Origin: Sorghum bicolor
Taxonomy: Eukaryota > Streptophyta > Magnoliopsida > Poales > Poaceae
DNA length: 64,000 nucleotides
Reading direction: 5' to 3'
Assembly: GCF_000003195.3 (NCBI RefSeq)
Contig: NC_012870.2
Span: 29,318,477-29,382,476, forward strand
Shown: positions 11,503 to 21,700 of the stretch, piece after piece
How the letters are laid out: the number at the start of each line of letters is the position of its first letter
How positions within the stretch are numbered: the first letter of the stretch is position 1
Made by a program: the position numbers and the translations under genes
The notes under the pieces: model-generated
What the model was told of the DNA's origin: nothing
The model's database searches: none
Seen by the model: the letters and a program-made list of their open reading frames with translations, nothing else

Positions 11503-11921
11503 GAGTACATACCTGCTCCGGAGCCCGGTGCCGGAGAAGAAGAGGTGAGAAAAACAGAGAAGTAATTAGAAAGGACGGCGAGCGACGGTGGAGCGAGTTA
11601 CATGAACACGGACGGACTCACATGGTTCACTGGAGAAGGAGAGGGGAGGAGGGAAAAGGAGGAAGGAAAGGGATAGGGGATTAGCGAACTCAGGCGTCGG
11701 CGACGGCCGACGGCGACTCGACGTCGAGGTGGAGTGGCAGACGGTGGCGGTCCAGGCAGATCTAGATCGGAGAGCGGAGAGAGAGACTGAGAGAGCTTCA
11801 GTCGCCCAGTCGGCAGTCGCGAGCGAGAGGAGGAAGAGAGCTGAGGCGCGGCGGAGGCGGAAATGCGGAATGGAATGAGGAGGGTTAGGGTTTTGGGGGC
11901 GCCCGCGCGGCGCGGGGGGCG

Positions 11922-11931
11922 CTTATATATG
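11922..11931 (-). promoter_or_regulatory. TATA box of the hAT transposase
   Basis: The minus strand reads 'ccatatataagcgcc' about 545 bases upstream of the proposed ATG at 11381. This leaves room for a leader with an intron, which fits the acceptor-like site just before the coding exon. Confidence 0.5.
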
Positions 11932-12009
11932 GCGTGGGGCGCTGGGGCGTGGGGGTGGGGCGTGGGCCGTTGCCCCCTCGCGGTCGCGGCCTGCCTGGCC
12001 TTAGGAGCG

Positions 12010-12215
12010 GAGGGGAGGGGACCGGGCCGCGCACCGGGCCGGCCTGTTTGCCGTGCCGTGCCCGGGCCGTGCCACGGGCTGGGGTGACGGCCCAGGCACG
12101 GCGTGGTGCCTCGGGCCGGGCCGGCACGGGCACGACAACACCGGGCCGGGCCGTGCCTCGGGCCGGGCCAAAACCACGTGCCGCGGGCCGGGCTAGCGGG
12201 CCTCGGGCTGCATGG
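12010..12215. repeat. hAT right subterminal GC-rich motif array
   Basis: Counterpart of the array at 8265-8480, with repeated 'ccgggccgggcc', 'gccgtgcc' and 'cctcgggccgg'. It lies just inside the right terminus. Confidence 0.7.
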
Positions 12216-12436
12216 CCAAGTATAACAACCACCTCATGTTTAGTGCTCCTAACTAGCATCCAGACATTCAGTGTGACAGAGACCAAACTTTAGTATATGA
12301 ATCCAAACATCCCATGTGATTAGTATAGATTAAAAATCAGCATAGGAGCAGGTGGATAGATAATTAGCATGTAAAGTGATCCACGTGGAAAACGAATCAG
12401 GCTGACGTTGGGTTGTGATACTTTCCATATTAATTA

Positions 12437-12558
12437 GGCAACTGCTCTGGTACTCTCTTTTTTTTAATTTGCACCAATCATAAAGCAGCTAATTAAAGAA
12501 ATTAATTGTTTTAATAATTTGCATGTAGGTCCCGCCTGGGCTCAGCCCGTCCAAGCAC
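12437..12558 (+). repeat. Left terminal inverted repeat of the Mutator-like element
   Basis: This 122-base arm pairs with the right arm, which is itself interrupted by the solo LTR. The similarity probably continues about 25 more bases inward ('ggtccagcccatcc' against 'gggtccaaccccgcc'). Confidence 0.75.
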
Positions 12559-13417
12559 AGAACACAGGTCCAGCCCATCCGTGTCGCTCCAATAGTGCTC
12601 CGATACGGCGTCGCCAGAAAAAAGCAGTCTCCCTACTCCTCCCGACCTCCCTTGGATCCCATTTTGGGGCCGCGCCGCCGAATCGAAAGAAGAACCATGC
12701 CTCCTGCCACCATGACTCCTTCTCCCTCTGTCGCGCTCCCACCACACCATGCTACCAGCCGATCTGATCCCATCTCTCTCACTCTACCCTCGGGCCGACG
12801 AGCCCTCTTCCTTGCCTTAGAGCACAGAGATAAACGAGGAGCTGCCAGGTTCAGCGTCGCAGACCGTAAGGAGATCGGTGCCACCTGGACAACATCGGAC
12901 TTCGCCATCGTGCCGCGTCTCCTTTGCTAGGGCCGCCCGCGCGGCTGCGCCTCCGCATCCTGAAGTACCGTGTTGGTGGTGACGGGGAGGGAGGGAAGGG
13001 GGAGGAGGAGGAGGTGCAGGAGTCACCGAGTCAGTCACTCAGGGCGCGTTTGTGAGGGTGTACCAGCCCAGCCTGGCTAGCCCATCAGACCCAGGCCCAG
13101 CCAAGCCAGGCTTGTTTGGAGCAAGTGTTGTTGTTTGTGTCATTGTATGAAACTAGCCTGGCCCAAGGTAGCTGGTGTTTGTGGAGCAGTTGGGAGCCAA
13201 GCTAACAGGCCAACTACCTCAACTACCTTTTGAGATTGTGTTTGGCACATATGAAACTCGGCCAGGCCCATGATCAAAATACAACAATTCACATGTTTTG
13301 AACTGAAGCATGCAAAGATGCAGCAAAATAAACATAAAACACACACAAATGTTCCTTGTTACAACATCTAAATTGGGCCTCAGTTTTAACATCATTGTCC
13401 ATTTCAATTAATGTAGT

Positions 13418-13927
13418 TCAGCAGACAATACTTAATCTGAAAGCTAGAAAAGCTGCATCAGCTTCCTCTCTTGTTTTGAAAGCCTGATACAAGTTATTGT
13501 CACCTCCAGCAAGTGCCAAACATAGTTCTGTCCAGTTAGAGTAGACACCAGGGTGCCTACCTTGGTACAGAACATACCAGGTCACCATGGAACAGCTGCA
13601 GGACCTACTTATTTGCAGGACAAGTGCAACAAGATTTAGATACATACATAAGCATGGCCAGCAAAAGCACAATCAGAGATATAGCTATAGGAAGGAAGAT
13701 GTTCATTGTACCAACAACTTGCTTGGGCTCAGTGATGCCTTATTGTTTGGGAAAGAGTTTGGTTTCCATGGCATCTTCATCACAGCCCATGTACTCTAAG
13801 AAAGAGGCTACTGCCTCTTCCTTCCTGGTAGCTGTTCTTCTTAAAAACCAGCAACCTGTGCATTGCAGTCAGCCCAGTGTGCATACACTCCAGGCTTGTA
13901 GCCCTTGTACACAACATACCAAGTCAT
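13418..13927 (-). CDS. PIF/Harbinger accessory ORF: two RNase H1 N-terminal-like domains and a hydrophobic segment
   Basis: Two copies of a domain resembling RNase_H1_N (also called the viroplasmin-type domain; nucleic-acid binding) are seen on the minus strand. One starts at ATG 13927 with 'MTWYVVYKGYKPGVY', the other at ATG 13588 with 'MVTWYVLYQGRHPGVY' and ends at 13418. Between them is a tail containing 'FLEYMGCDEDAMETK' and a strongly hydrophobic stretch, IAISLIVLLLAMLMYV (near 13660-13700), that would span a membrane. The first copy needs a one-base frame correction before 'FLEYMG', and a stop separates the parts. The usual second PIF/Harbinger ORF is a Myb-like protein; I see no Myb signature here. 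It could be a captured host gene rather than a transposon function. Confidence 0.5.
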
Positions 13928-14014
13928 GTTCCTTCAGAAAAACCCAAACATCAATTTAGATTTCAATTCTGCCAGTCTTTGAAATGGAACTGACCAAGCC
14001 TCAGTCATAAAGAA

Positions 14015-14251
14015 CTACATTGAAACAACTATGACTGCGGCATTGAAGAACTTCAGTTTGGTTTGAACCAAATGGAAGTTCTTCCATGCCGCAACCACAT
14101 GGTGCTTCATTACTACTCCATGTGCAGGTGCTGCAGCATCAGCACCACCTACAACAGCAGCATCTGAACCATTCCTGATCATCTCTTCCAGCACATCAGC
14201 AGCACCCACAAACCCAGTAATCTCAACAGGAGACATAGTTGTGTTTGCCAT
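14015..14251 (-). CDS. Small unidentified ORF in the PIF/Harbinger element
   Basis: This 78-codon frame starts MANTTMSPVEITGF and is rich in Ala and Val, without a recognisable domain. It lies between the transposase stop (14452) and the accessory ORF. A longer open frame continues upstream to 14455 through hydrophobic sequence that is probably non-coding. It may be an exon of the accessory gene; I cannot tell. Confidence 0.3.
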   Translation of the reverse strand: MANTTMSPVEITGFVGAADVLEEMIRNGSDAAVVGGADAAAPAHGVVMKHHVVAAWKNFHLVQTKLKFFNAAVIVVSM

Positions 14252-14451
14252 TAACAAGTCAGGGTGGCCCAAGTGTAACAAAGCACCCAAAATATACACA
14301 ACAAAGCCAAACAACATTGCAAATATAAAGACAATCCAAAGAATATACAAATTAATTAAAAAATAGGTCTCAGCATGGATTATTACATGTTCACAGTGCA
14401 AACAAGAGTTCATAGCAGGGTAGACTAAACAAAACTGACATAAATGAAGTG

Positions 14452-15800
14452 TCAAATTCTATGAGTGCCCCTCCCCTCCCACATAGCATTGCAGATTGCA
14501 TCCCTCTTTGCAGCCATGAGTGCAGAGTCTTGTTCTTGGCTATCAGAATCATTTGAGTCAGGCAGAGTACCAGTAAAGCCTACCTCAGAAGGGACATGCT
14601 CATCAGTACCAAACCCCAAGATCCAGTTGTGTATGATGCAGCAGTCAATGACAAGCTTTACTTGGGTCTTATACTTGTGAAATGGTTTGTTATCCAGAAT
14701 CTTGAACCTATTCTTCAGTGCACCTATAGCCCTCTCCACTGTGACTCTAAGTGATGAGTGTCGTAGATTGAACAGCTCCTGGGCATTGGTAGGCCTATTA
14801 GACCCAAACTCACTCAAATGGTACCTGACACCCCTGTATGGAGGTAGGAAACCATTTTTGCATGCATACCCAGCATCCAACAAGTAATATTTACCTACAA
14901 TGGGATACAAATGCCTCTAAGTGACTCTATGTTATTACCTATCAGGTCAACAATTAGTTGTAGTTTGTGCAAATTACCTTGGGGCATAGTGAACCCATCC
15001 TGTGTCTCAGTGGCATCAGAAAGAATAAGTGCATCATGAGCAGACCCTTCCCAGCCAGCTAATACATAAGTGAACTTGAGATCAAAGTCCACAACAACCA
15101 TGACATTCTGTGTGGGGTCCTTTTTCCTACCCCTGAAAGCTTGATGCATGTTCCTAGGAACTCTAGCAAGTACATGGGTGCCATCAATGGCACCAATGCA
15201 GTCCTATAAACCATACCAGTGAGATACAAGTGCATCCAGCAATTATGAACAAAAAATAAACTCAAGCTAAACAATTACCTTAAGATATGGATTCCATCTA
15301 GGACTCCTAAGGATCTTGGCAGGAGTGGCTGTGTTAGGTGGCCTAATGACCTCAGTCCTAAGCTCACCAACAGCATTCAAGACCACATGAAAATGCTTGT
15401 GCACTGTCTCAATGGATCTCCTAAAAGAATGTCTTACAACCCTAAACCTTTGGTTGTGACCAACCACATGAAGGAACATGGCTACTTGCTCCTCAACAGA
15501 CACCCCCTCCCTATCTGTCACCAACTGCCTGTGCCTAAGCAAATCACAGAGAGCAAAAAAAGGTGCTCTTCTCATCCAAAGCATGGATATGCACTCTACA
15601 TCAGTGGAGTTGTAAATAAGTGCCAGTGTTCTCTGCCTGTGCAGCTCATTTTCCTCTCTAATCCAAGGGGTTAAGGGGTCAGGCTCAGTATCAGGTTGAG
15701 GACTTTTCCTTTTTAGCCTAGTGCTTACAAAAGACACCATCACAATAGTCATAGCAGCAGCCTGCCTACGCATCATTTCCCGGCGCAAAGAGAGATCCAT
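14452..15800 (-). CDS. PIF/Harbinger transposase (DDE), three exons, intact
   Basis: I read exons 15800-15279, 15203-14978 and 14894-14452. They are joined by GT-AG introns of 75 and 83 bases ('cttaag|gtaatt ... tttatag|gac' and 'ccaag|gtaattt ... ttgtag|gtaa') and give 396 residues in one frame. The N-terminal part carries the helix-turn-helix-like region (VSVEEQVAMFLHVVGHN). The DDE nuclease residues are visible: D in 'CIGAIDGTHV' at the start of exon 2, D in 'WEGSAHDALIL', and E in 'RVTVERAIGALKNRF', with 'CCIIHNWI' near the C-terminus. Family knowledge: this nuclease cuts at 3-bp targets and may mobilise related elements in trans, such as the one at 47836-56861. Confidence 0.9.
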
Positions 15801-16735
15801 CTACATGCATGTCAATTAAGAATAGTTCAGCTAATCATACCCTGCTATGCATCAACTTGTTTGCAACATGAATCAAGAAAACATTGTTCTGTGCACGGCT
15901 GCAAAATAAAATGCCTCCCAGTGCACACTGTGAACTACATCATCGACCATTCAATGCAACTCAGAAATGAACGAAACAGATCACAACTCACAGAAACCAT
16001 CTCACACACCTCAAGCAAATAACAACTCATAGATCTACCCTAAACAGAGCAGATACGAAAGTAAAATAACAATCTTGAAAGCAAACCCTAGCAGATTGAA
16101 CACCATAAAGCACAACACATAAAAAATCAGGATTTCACCTTAGCCTCGGGGTCGTCTGATGACAGAGGAAGGAGAACTGGAACTAGAGGTTGCAGATCCG
16201 ACAGTAGAGGAAGAAGAGGTTGCAGATCCGACGGAGAGGAAGAAGAAGGCGAAGTAGAGGTAGAAGACCGCCTCCTCGGAGTCCCGGCAGCAGCACACGA
16301 ACAAGCACCCGGAACGGCGAAGGAGTTCACCGCCGGCCACAGGAGAACACCACCACCACCGCGCAGTGAGCCGCCGCCACCATTCTCTCACGAGAAAGAA
16401 GTGGATTTAGCTCAGAGAGGAGAAGGAACGGAGTGAGACCGCTGTGGGTCTACTTATAGAGGAGGGTTGGGGAGGGTGTGAAATGGCGCTATGATGTTTC
16501 ATCTTCCCGCACGAGCCCGCCGCAGCCACCCCGAGCCCCGCCATAAGCGCCCAAAATCGCCAACCGAGCGCCGCGCGCAGCCGAGCTCGAGAGAAGCGAA
16601 CCCTAGCGGCGTCGCTCGGGAGCCGGGCGGAGAGGGTGGTTTTGGCCACCCAGAGCCGGGCTGCAACCTGGGCCTAGTGCGCAAACACGCGCACTTGCAG
16701 CCCACGGGCGCAAAGCCCACACAAACACGCCCTCA

Positions 16736-17290
16736 GTCTTGGTCACGGAGCTCCAGTGGGCCTACTCCGGCATCCGCTTTGGCGCCATGGAGTTCCACAA
16801 CTGGTGGGGCGAGACGACATGCGACCTCCCGCTGTCGATCCCACGGGTCCTCGACCACAACATCCTCCACGCGCGTGAGCCGCCGCACGTCGACTTCCCG
16901 CACCACGAGTTCACAGATCACCGATGAGGACGAGGACGACGAGTGACTCGAACTCCTAGCTCCTGCACCGCTCGTTCCGGTTCATGCCTGCGTGCATCGC
17001 GCGCGACAAGGCGGCGGTGGCGGGGGCGCTGGAGGGCCGCGCGTGCAGCATGTCGAGGCGCTGGCCGGGTTCGTGTGGAGGGAATGCACCCGTCGCGGGG
17101 GAGCAAGCTGCTGTTCGCGGTGGACAGGCGGCCGCAGTTCTTGCCGCCACTCCCCGCAGGGTACTTCGGGAACGCTATCGTGTTGAACAAGATGCTCGTG
17201 GCCATCAACCAGCGCAAGCACATCGACCTACTGCTCGAGTGTCTCAAGGAGTGGAACGACGAGCCCCTGCCACTCTGCATAAGAGCAGAG
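16736..17290 (+). pseudogene. BAHD acyltransferase gene fragment
   Basis: Pieces typical of plant BAHD (HXXXD) acyltransferases appear in order. They are 'GIRFGAMEFHNWWGE' with 'VLDHNILHAREPPHVDFPHH' (16750-16920), '[20 protein letters not shown]' (from 16984), 'EALAGFVWR' (about 17060), and '[20 protein letters not shown]' with 'GNAIVL' (17108-17190). This order matches the middle third of the family, between the HXXXD and DFGWG motifs, neither of which is present. The reading frame changes three times. The family transfers acyl groups from CoA to alcohols or amines; the resemblance is to hydroxycinnamoyl/feruloyl transferases. It is a dead fragment inside the Mutator-like element, directly next to the PIF/Harbinger insertion. 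Confidence 0.8.
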
Positions 17291-18269
17291 AAGTATACTG
17301 AAGAAAAACAAAAGCATAGCAGCTGTAGGCGGAGCGTTTCAAGATCATTGTGAAGTTTCTACGATCGTCAGATTAGCAGAAGATACTCTCAATATTACCG
17401 TTCCCCGTTTCTTCTATCATTGTGAAGTTTCTACAATGTGCATGTTCATGGTCATAATCGATATGTAAACCTTTGTTTTTTACAACAAGCTCACTTTTAT
17501 TTCAAGAGCATGAAGCTGATAGAATGGTTCCAGAGTCTAACTACAGAAGTCAGTGTTTGCTAATGTATGAGCAGTTTGGTTTTGGCTTCTTATCTTGAAG
17601 ACACTCGTGTTTCTCTGCATTGTTGAGTTGACAAAGTTCTATGTCAGATGCTTGATCCTCGCGTCAGTTGGCCTAAACCTATCTATGTTGTTGACAGCAG
17701 CGGCAAGCGCCAAGGCTTGCTGCCTCTAGCATGACCACCGTCAGTGTCTGCAATTGCTGCCTTGATGTAGATATTTTTTTGTCGTCATGGCAGATTTTTT
17801 CCCAAATGTGCAAGTCGATGTCAAAGCATAATCAATAAGTGTACAAACATTACCAGATAAAACAATTTAAAGTTTGTCAATGATAGCATAAATTTGGAGC
17901 CTGAAACGCACAAGTTTAAGGCTAATCATGATCATAAGTCAAGAATTTGTTTGTTGCCGCCAAATAGTAGCATTTGAGTTCCATCCAAAGCCTAACAATC
18001 CATTCAAACTAATCTTATCAATTCTCTAACGCTTCAATTTTTGCATGATGCTTTGAACGCACTGTTTGGATTATTCAATATCACTGTGTCATGTCAGCTT
18101 GCTGCAAATGAAAATGGAAAATATTTTGCTCAATACTTGACATCATACATTACTAAATTGGACATCAGTTGCAAAAAACTGATATTGTTATTGATTTTAC
18201 CTTTCCATAGTTGGCCTTGCCACCCAAAATGGTTGCCTTTCGATGGACAACTTGACATCGTACGGGGCG
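17291..18269. other. Mutator-like element interior, no gene recognised
   Basis: Mostly AT-rich, with many short frames and no domain. A frame at 18041-18508 (plus) is open for 155 codons but runs from AT-rich text into the GC-rich repeat and has no family signature. Confidence 0.4.
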
Positions 18270-18760
18270 CGAGCGGGCAACTCCCTCGGCCGGTGGCACG
18301 TCAGGGTCATGGTAGCATAGACGACCGCCTCCTCTGTACGGTGTACCTTGCGTTGCGACGGCCGGTGGTGTGTGGTTCGGTGCAGGTGCGGAGAGAGGGG
18401 AAAGGAGGCACGATGGAGGCGATGGGGGTGCAGTGGGCGGTGCCATGGCCGCTGCTACTCGAGATTTGTTGGCAGCTTGTAGGCATGAGGGGGGCAAAGG
18501 ACGCCTAGTGTCGTAGGCAGTGTCGCCAGCGGGCCACCGACACATACCTCCCATGGCCGGTGGCGCGATAGGGCGAGGGCTGGCGCCTCCCTCGGCTAGT
18601 GGCATGACATCGACCGATGGGGGCACGGCGGGGCACGGACATGTACCTCCCGCAGGCGGTGTTGCGGCGGGGCACAGGCAGGTGCCTCCTGCCGCCGGTG
18701 GCGCGGCGGGGTGAGGGCCAGTGCCTCCCCTGGCCGGTGGCATGGCGTCTTCATCCTCAA
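18270..18760. repeat. GC-rich degenerate minisatellite, unit about 40-48 bp
   Basis: Units of the type 'cctcc..ggccggtggc' followed by 'gcg..ggggca' recur about ten times with drift. On the minus strand this yields a proline/glycine-rich repetitive frame (18165-18743, 'PPAGGTCPCPA' style), which I treat as an artefact of the repeat rather than a gene. Confidence 0.6.
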
Positions 18761-18881
18761 CGTCTTCCTCAAAGCACAGAGAGAAACAGGGGAGAGGAGT
18801 AGCGATCGACTACGGCAGAAGGACTCGCGGTCTCATGGAGACACAGAGACGTCCCTTCCTATTTGGATAAGGGCTGGACCC

Positions 18882-18987
18882 GACGGGCTGAGCCTAGGCG
18901 GGGTTGGACCCGGGTGTGTGCTTGGACGGGCTGAGCCTAGGCGGGGTTGGACCCGGGTGTGTGCTTGGACGGGCTGAGCCTAGGCGG
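18882..18987. repeat. 43-bp tandem repeat, about 2.5 copies
   Basis: Copies begin 'gacgggctgagcctaggcgg' at 18882, 18925 and 18968, exactly 43 bases apart. The last copy forms the inner part of the right terminal inverted repeat of the Mutator-like element, so the array looks like an expansion of terminal repeat sequence. Confidence 0.92.
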
Positions 18988-19010
18988 TACCCAAATGCAA
19001 GTTAATAAAA

Positions 19011-21700
19011 TGTAACACCCTAAAATTTTCTTCTTTCGAAGTAGATGTAAATTTAAGTAATTTTATATTCTTGTGATCATAAAAATATAGGAAAAATATT
19101 ATTTTATTAAATTAAAATTTATCATAAGGTTTAGCAACATTGTTGCGCATACATATTGGTGCATTTGATTTGATGTAATGTTTGCTTGTTGCTTCTTTGT
19201 GTGTTGAGAGTGAGCAAAATCTTTAAAATGCGTTTAGTAGGTCGGTCTTCCTTCCACGACACGTCTTTATCTTTATCTACAATCAAATTCTTTATTTCTC
19301 AGCTTAGGCTTTCGTTCAGAGCTTCTCAAAATCTTTTTGTTGGAACCCAAATTACTTCTTTTAGTTCCTAGTCCATCAAGCAATCTCTATAAACTTCTCG
19401 GAATTTTTTTTGGTCTTTTCCGTGGAGCATAATCTAATTTTTAGATGCTCCAAATTATCTTATCATGAGCTCCAAATATTTTATTTGGGTTCTTTATGTT
19501 TCATAATGTATCCGAGAATTTGCTCCGAATTTTCGAAGTTTTTGAAGTATTTTTCGCGGCTTAAATAATAATTCTAAACTTTTCTGAAATTATTTTATGC
19601 ACAAAATTAATTAATTTCGAAAATAATAAACTGATTCCAACTCAGTCCAAACCCTCGTGTATATATATGCATCCTTTTTGACGCATCTAGAAATTATATG
19701 TGAAGCCACCGTCATACTCTATCAATTACATCTGCCTTAGCTAGCAGCAGCTACAGCCGCCGGCTGCCCTACACCCGTCCTCACGCAACCCATAGGGTCG
19801 TGCTGTCGCCGCCACTCCGTACACCAGCAAGTTCGGAACTTCCTGTCCTTTGCCGCCGCTAAAGTCAATCCACTGTTCGATTTCTTCCGTGCCATCGCAA
19901 CTCTGATATCCTGTTGCCGAGTCTGTCCAAGGCCGAGTTGATTACGGGTTCTGCTCCGTTGGTTAAAGTTACTGCACACGCGTCCAAGTGTTCAAGACTG
20001 AGGCGGAGTCGATTTCCATCGCGAGATTGTTTTTCAAGGCATTGTCGATGCGCACGGGTTCCATCTACAAAAGCTGCTCCATTCTCAGGCCGTGCTGCTG
20101 TGTGGAGGTGGAAATTTGGTTGCTGGTTGCTGCTGCGTGCTTTTCGATGTACCGGCTATCGCGCGACTACGATGTATCTGCAGAAGTTGCCATCCATCGA
20201 GTTCGTGCTGCAGGTTATCTTAAATTGCCACCGTTCCTTGCTGTTTGATTTTCTTACTCTGTAGTTATTAGCTTAATGACGTCGTGATGACATTATGATG
20301 ATGTCATTTGAGTTTTGTGTCCGTTTTTCTTTACGAAAACAAATCTAGAAATACAAAGAAAATATACTTGCTTGTTTAGGACATATTTTCTTCGCTTTAA
20401 CTCTGTTTTAACCCATTCAAGTTGCGTTAGATTCGTAATCATGAGCTCTACATGTAAGTGACTTTATTTTCCAGTTTGAAACTTTTTAATTTCGTGACCC
20501 TATTTAATTAATTATTTTTCTAAATAAAATCTTAGAAAATTCATATCTTCTTCGTTTTAGCTCCGATTTTCGTGATCTTTACGTCTCTGTGACCGTAGCG
20601 ATGCATAGAATCATTTTATAAACTTTTCTTACTGTTTTCTACTGTTGGTGTACTGTTCTAATTGTAGCTTTGTTTGCTTCGTGTATGTTGGTTTCGATTG
20701 TATGTGTGTTGTTGATCGATGATCTGGATTAGATGGTGAGCAGTATTTTGGTGATCAAGATTAGAGCCTTGAGAACAAGTAAGACTAGCAGAACCAAAAA
20801 GATCAGCAAGAGCAATTGGATTAAGGCAAGTATAGCATTTGATTTTTATTTCTGTGACCATGATCCTGTGACTAAATTAATGTTAAGTAATAAATGATAA
20901 AAATGACTTTTTAGCAACTTGATGATTTATCTGTAAGTGATAACCGGGACAACAGTGCAACCATGAGGGCTATAATTGCTCTGGCTTTAGTTAAGTATGA
21001 GTATTTTTTTAGCTCGTTAGCGGTTACCTGTGTGGCGCAATTGGGGAATAGCAGACCGTGGATTCCTGCAGGTGGATCACACGGACTGACTGATGAAACC
21101 AAGCGACCCTAACTTGTTAGACGAACCTTTGAAAGACTTCATAGTGATTCCTGCCGATCTCCCTAGGAAGGGGGTTAAGAGATTAGCTACCTCGGGCGAA
21201 AGGGTAAATCATGATATACAACCTTTGCAGAGTGTTTAAAACTGGTATACTAGCCGTGCTCACGGTCACGAGTGGCCTTGGGGATTCTTGCATTAAGGGT
21301 GATGATTCTGGTTGTGTTAAATTCTCATTATTTATTGTTTAATGCTTTACGTTATTTATGTCACATTGATCATGAGATTGTGGGAGCTATACAATCTAGT
21401 TGCTATACTTGTGGAGTTCGACATGGACTCACTCTTGCTATTTCCCCCACACTTCAGGAGATGTTTTAGACTTGTGATCAACCAGTCAGTTGGATCCTGT
21501 AGAGAGAAGTTAATACCCGAAGTTTAGAGTTGTCTATCCGCTGTTTGCTATCAAAGGTTATCTCTTTTATACTAAGTATGTTATATAATTTATGCATTGT
21601 CTTTTGATATTACCCCTTATTTGTAGCGATATATGAGATTTGACTTCTAAGACTCACATATGGTGTATATCTTGTTTTATCCTTAAAATCGGATATTACA
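19011..21700. mobile_element. Solo LTR (2,690 bp)
   Basis: It starts TGTAACACCC and ends GGATATTACA, so the ends are TG..CA with a short inverted repeat (TGTAA / TTACA). It is flanked by a perfect 5-bp duplication TAAAA at 19006-19010 and 21701-21705. No internal retroelement sequence or second LTR is found nearby, so this is the product of LTR-LTR recombination. A TATA box near 19660-19668 ('tgtatatatatgcatc') and GC-rich leader-like sequence from 19740 suggest plus-strand transcription. It interrupts the right arm of the Mutator-like element. The lineage is unknown. Confidence 0.88.
19660..19668 (+). promoter_or_regulatory. TATA box of the solo LTR
   Basis: 'tgtatatatatgc' lies about 80 bases before a shift from AT-rich to GC-rich, leader-like sequence, in the position expected for the U3 promoter of a long plant LTR. 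Confidence 0.45.

Larger units (their letters stand above)
8253..12224 (-). mobile_element. Complete hAT-superfamily DNA transposon (3,972 bp)
   Basis: The element begins TATAGATGGCC and ends GGCCAAGTATA (inverted: TATACTTGGCC). It is flanked by a perfect 8-bp target duplication, ACAACCAC, at 8245-8252 and 12225-12232, the diagnostic length for hAT. Both subterminal regions (8265-8480 and 12010-12215) are packed with GC-rich 'gggccgtgcc' motifs in both orientations, presumably transposase-binding arrays. The interior carries a BED-finger hAT transposase gene on the minus strand with a TATA box near 11922-11931. The element sits within an older MITE-like repeat. One frame break in the transposase is the only visible reason it would not be autonomous. 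Confidence 0.95.
13042..16732 (-). mobile_element. Complete PIF/Harbinger DNA transposon (3,691 bp)
   Basis: The terminal inverted repeats are short: GGGCGCGTTTGTG at the left and its near-complement CACAAACACGCCC at the right. They are flanked by the 3-bp target duplication TCA (13039-13041 and 16733-16735). It encodes an intact DDE transposase with two short introns and at least one accessory frame with RNase H1 N-terminal-like domains, all on the minus strand. It lies inside the Mutator-like element, at the left edge of the BAHD acyltransferase fragment. The ends of the element at 47836-56861 are homologous, so that one is a non-autonomous relative. Confidence 0.93.

Noticed and set aside
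12519..13038. Overlapping frames on both strands that might be a gene 5' of the BAHD fragment
   Set aside because: No BAHD N-terminal motif or other domain; this is Mutator-like terminal repeat and leader-like DNA.
18165..18743. 192-codon Pro/Gly-rich frame on the minus strand
   Set aside because: Generated by a degenerate GC-rich minisatellite; no start context, and its C-terminal half is unrelated AT-rich sequence.
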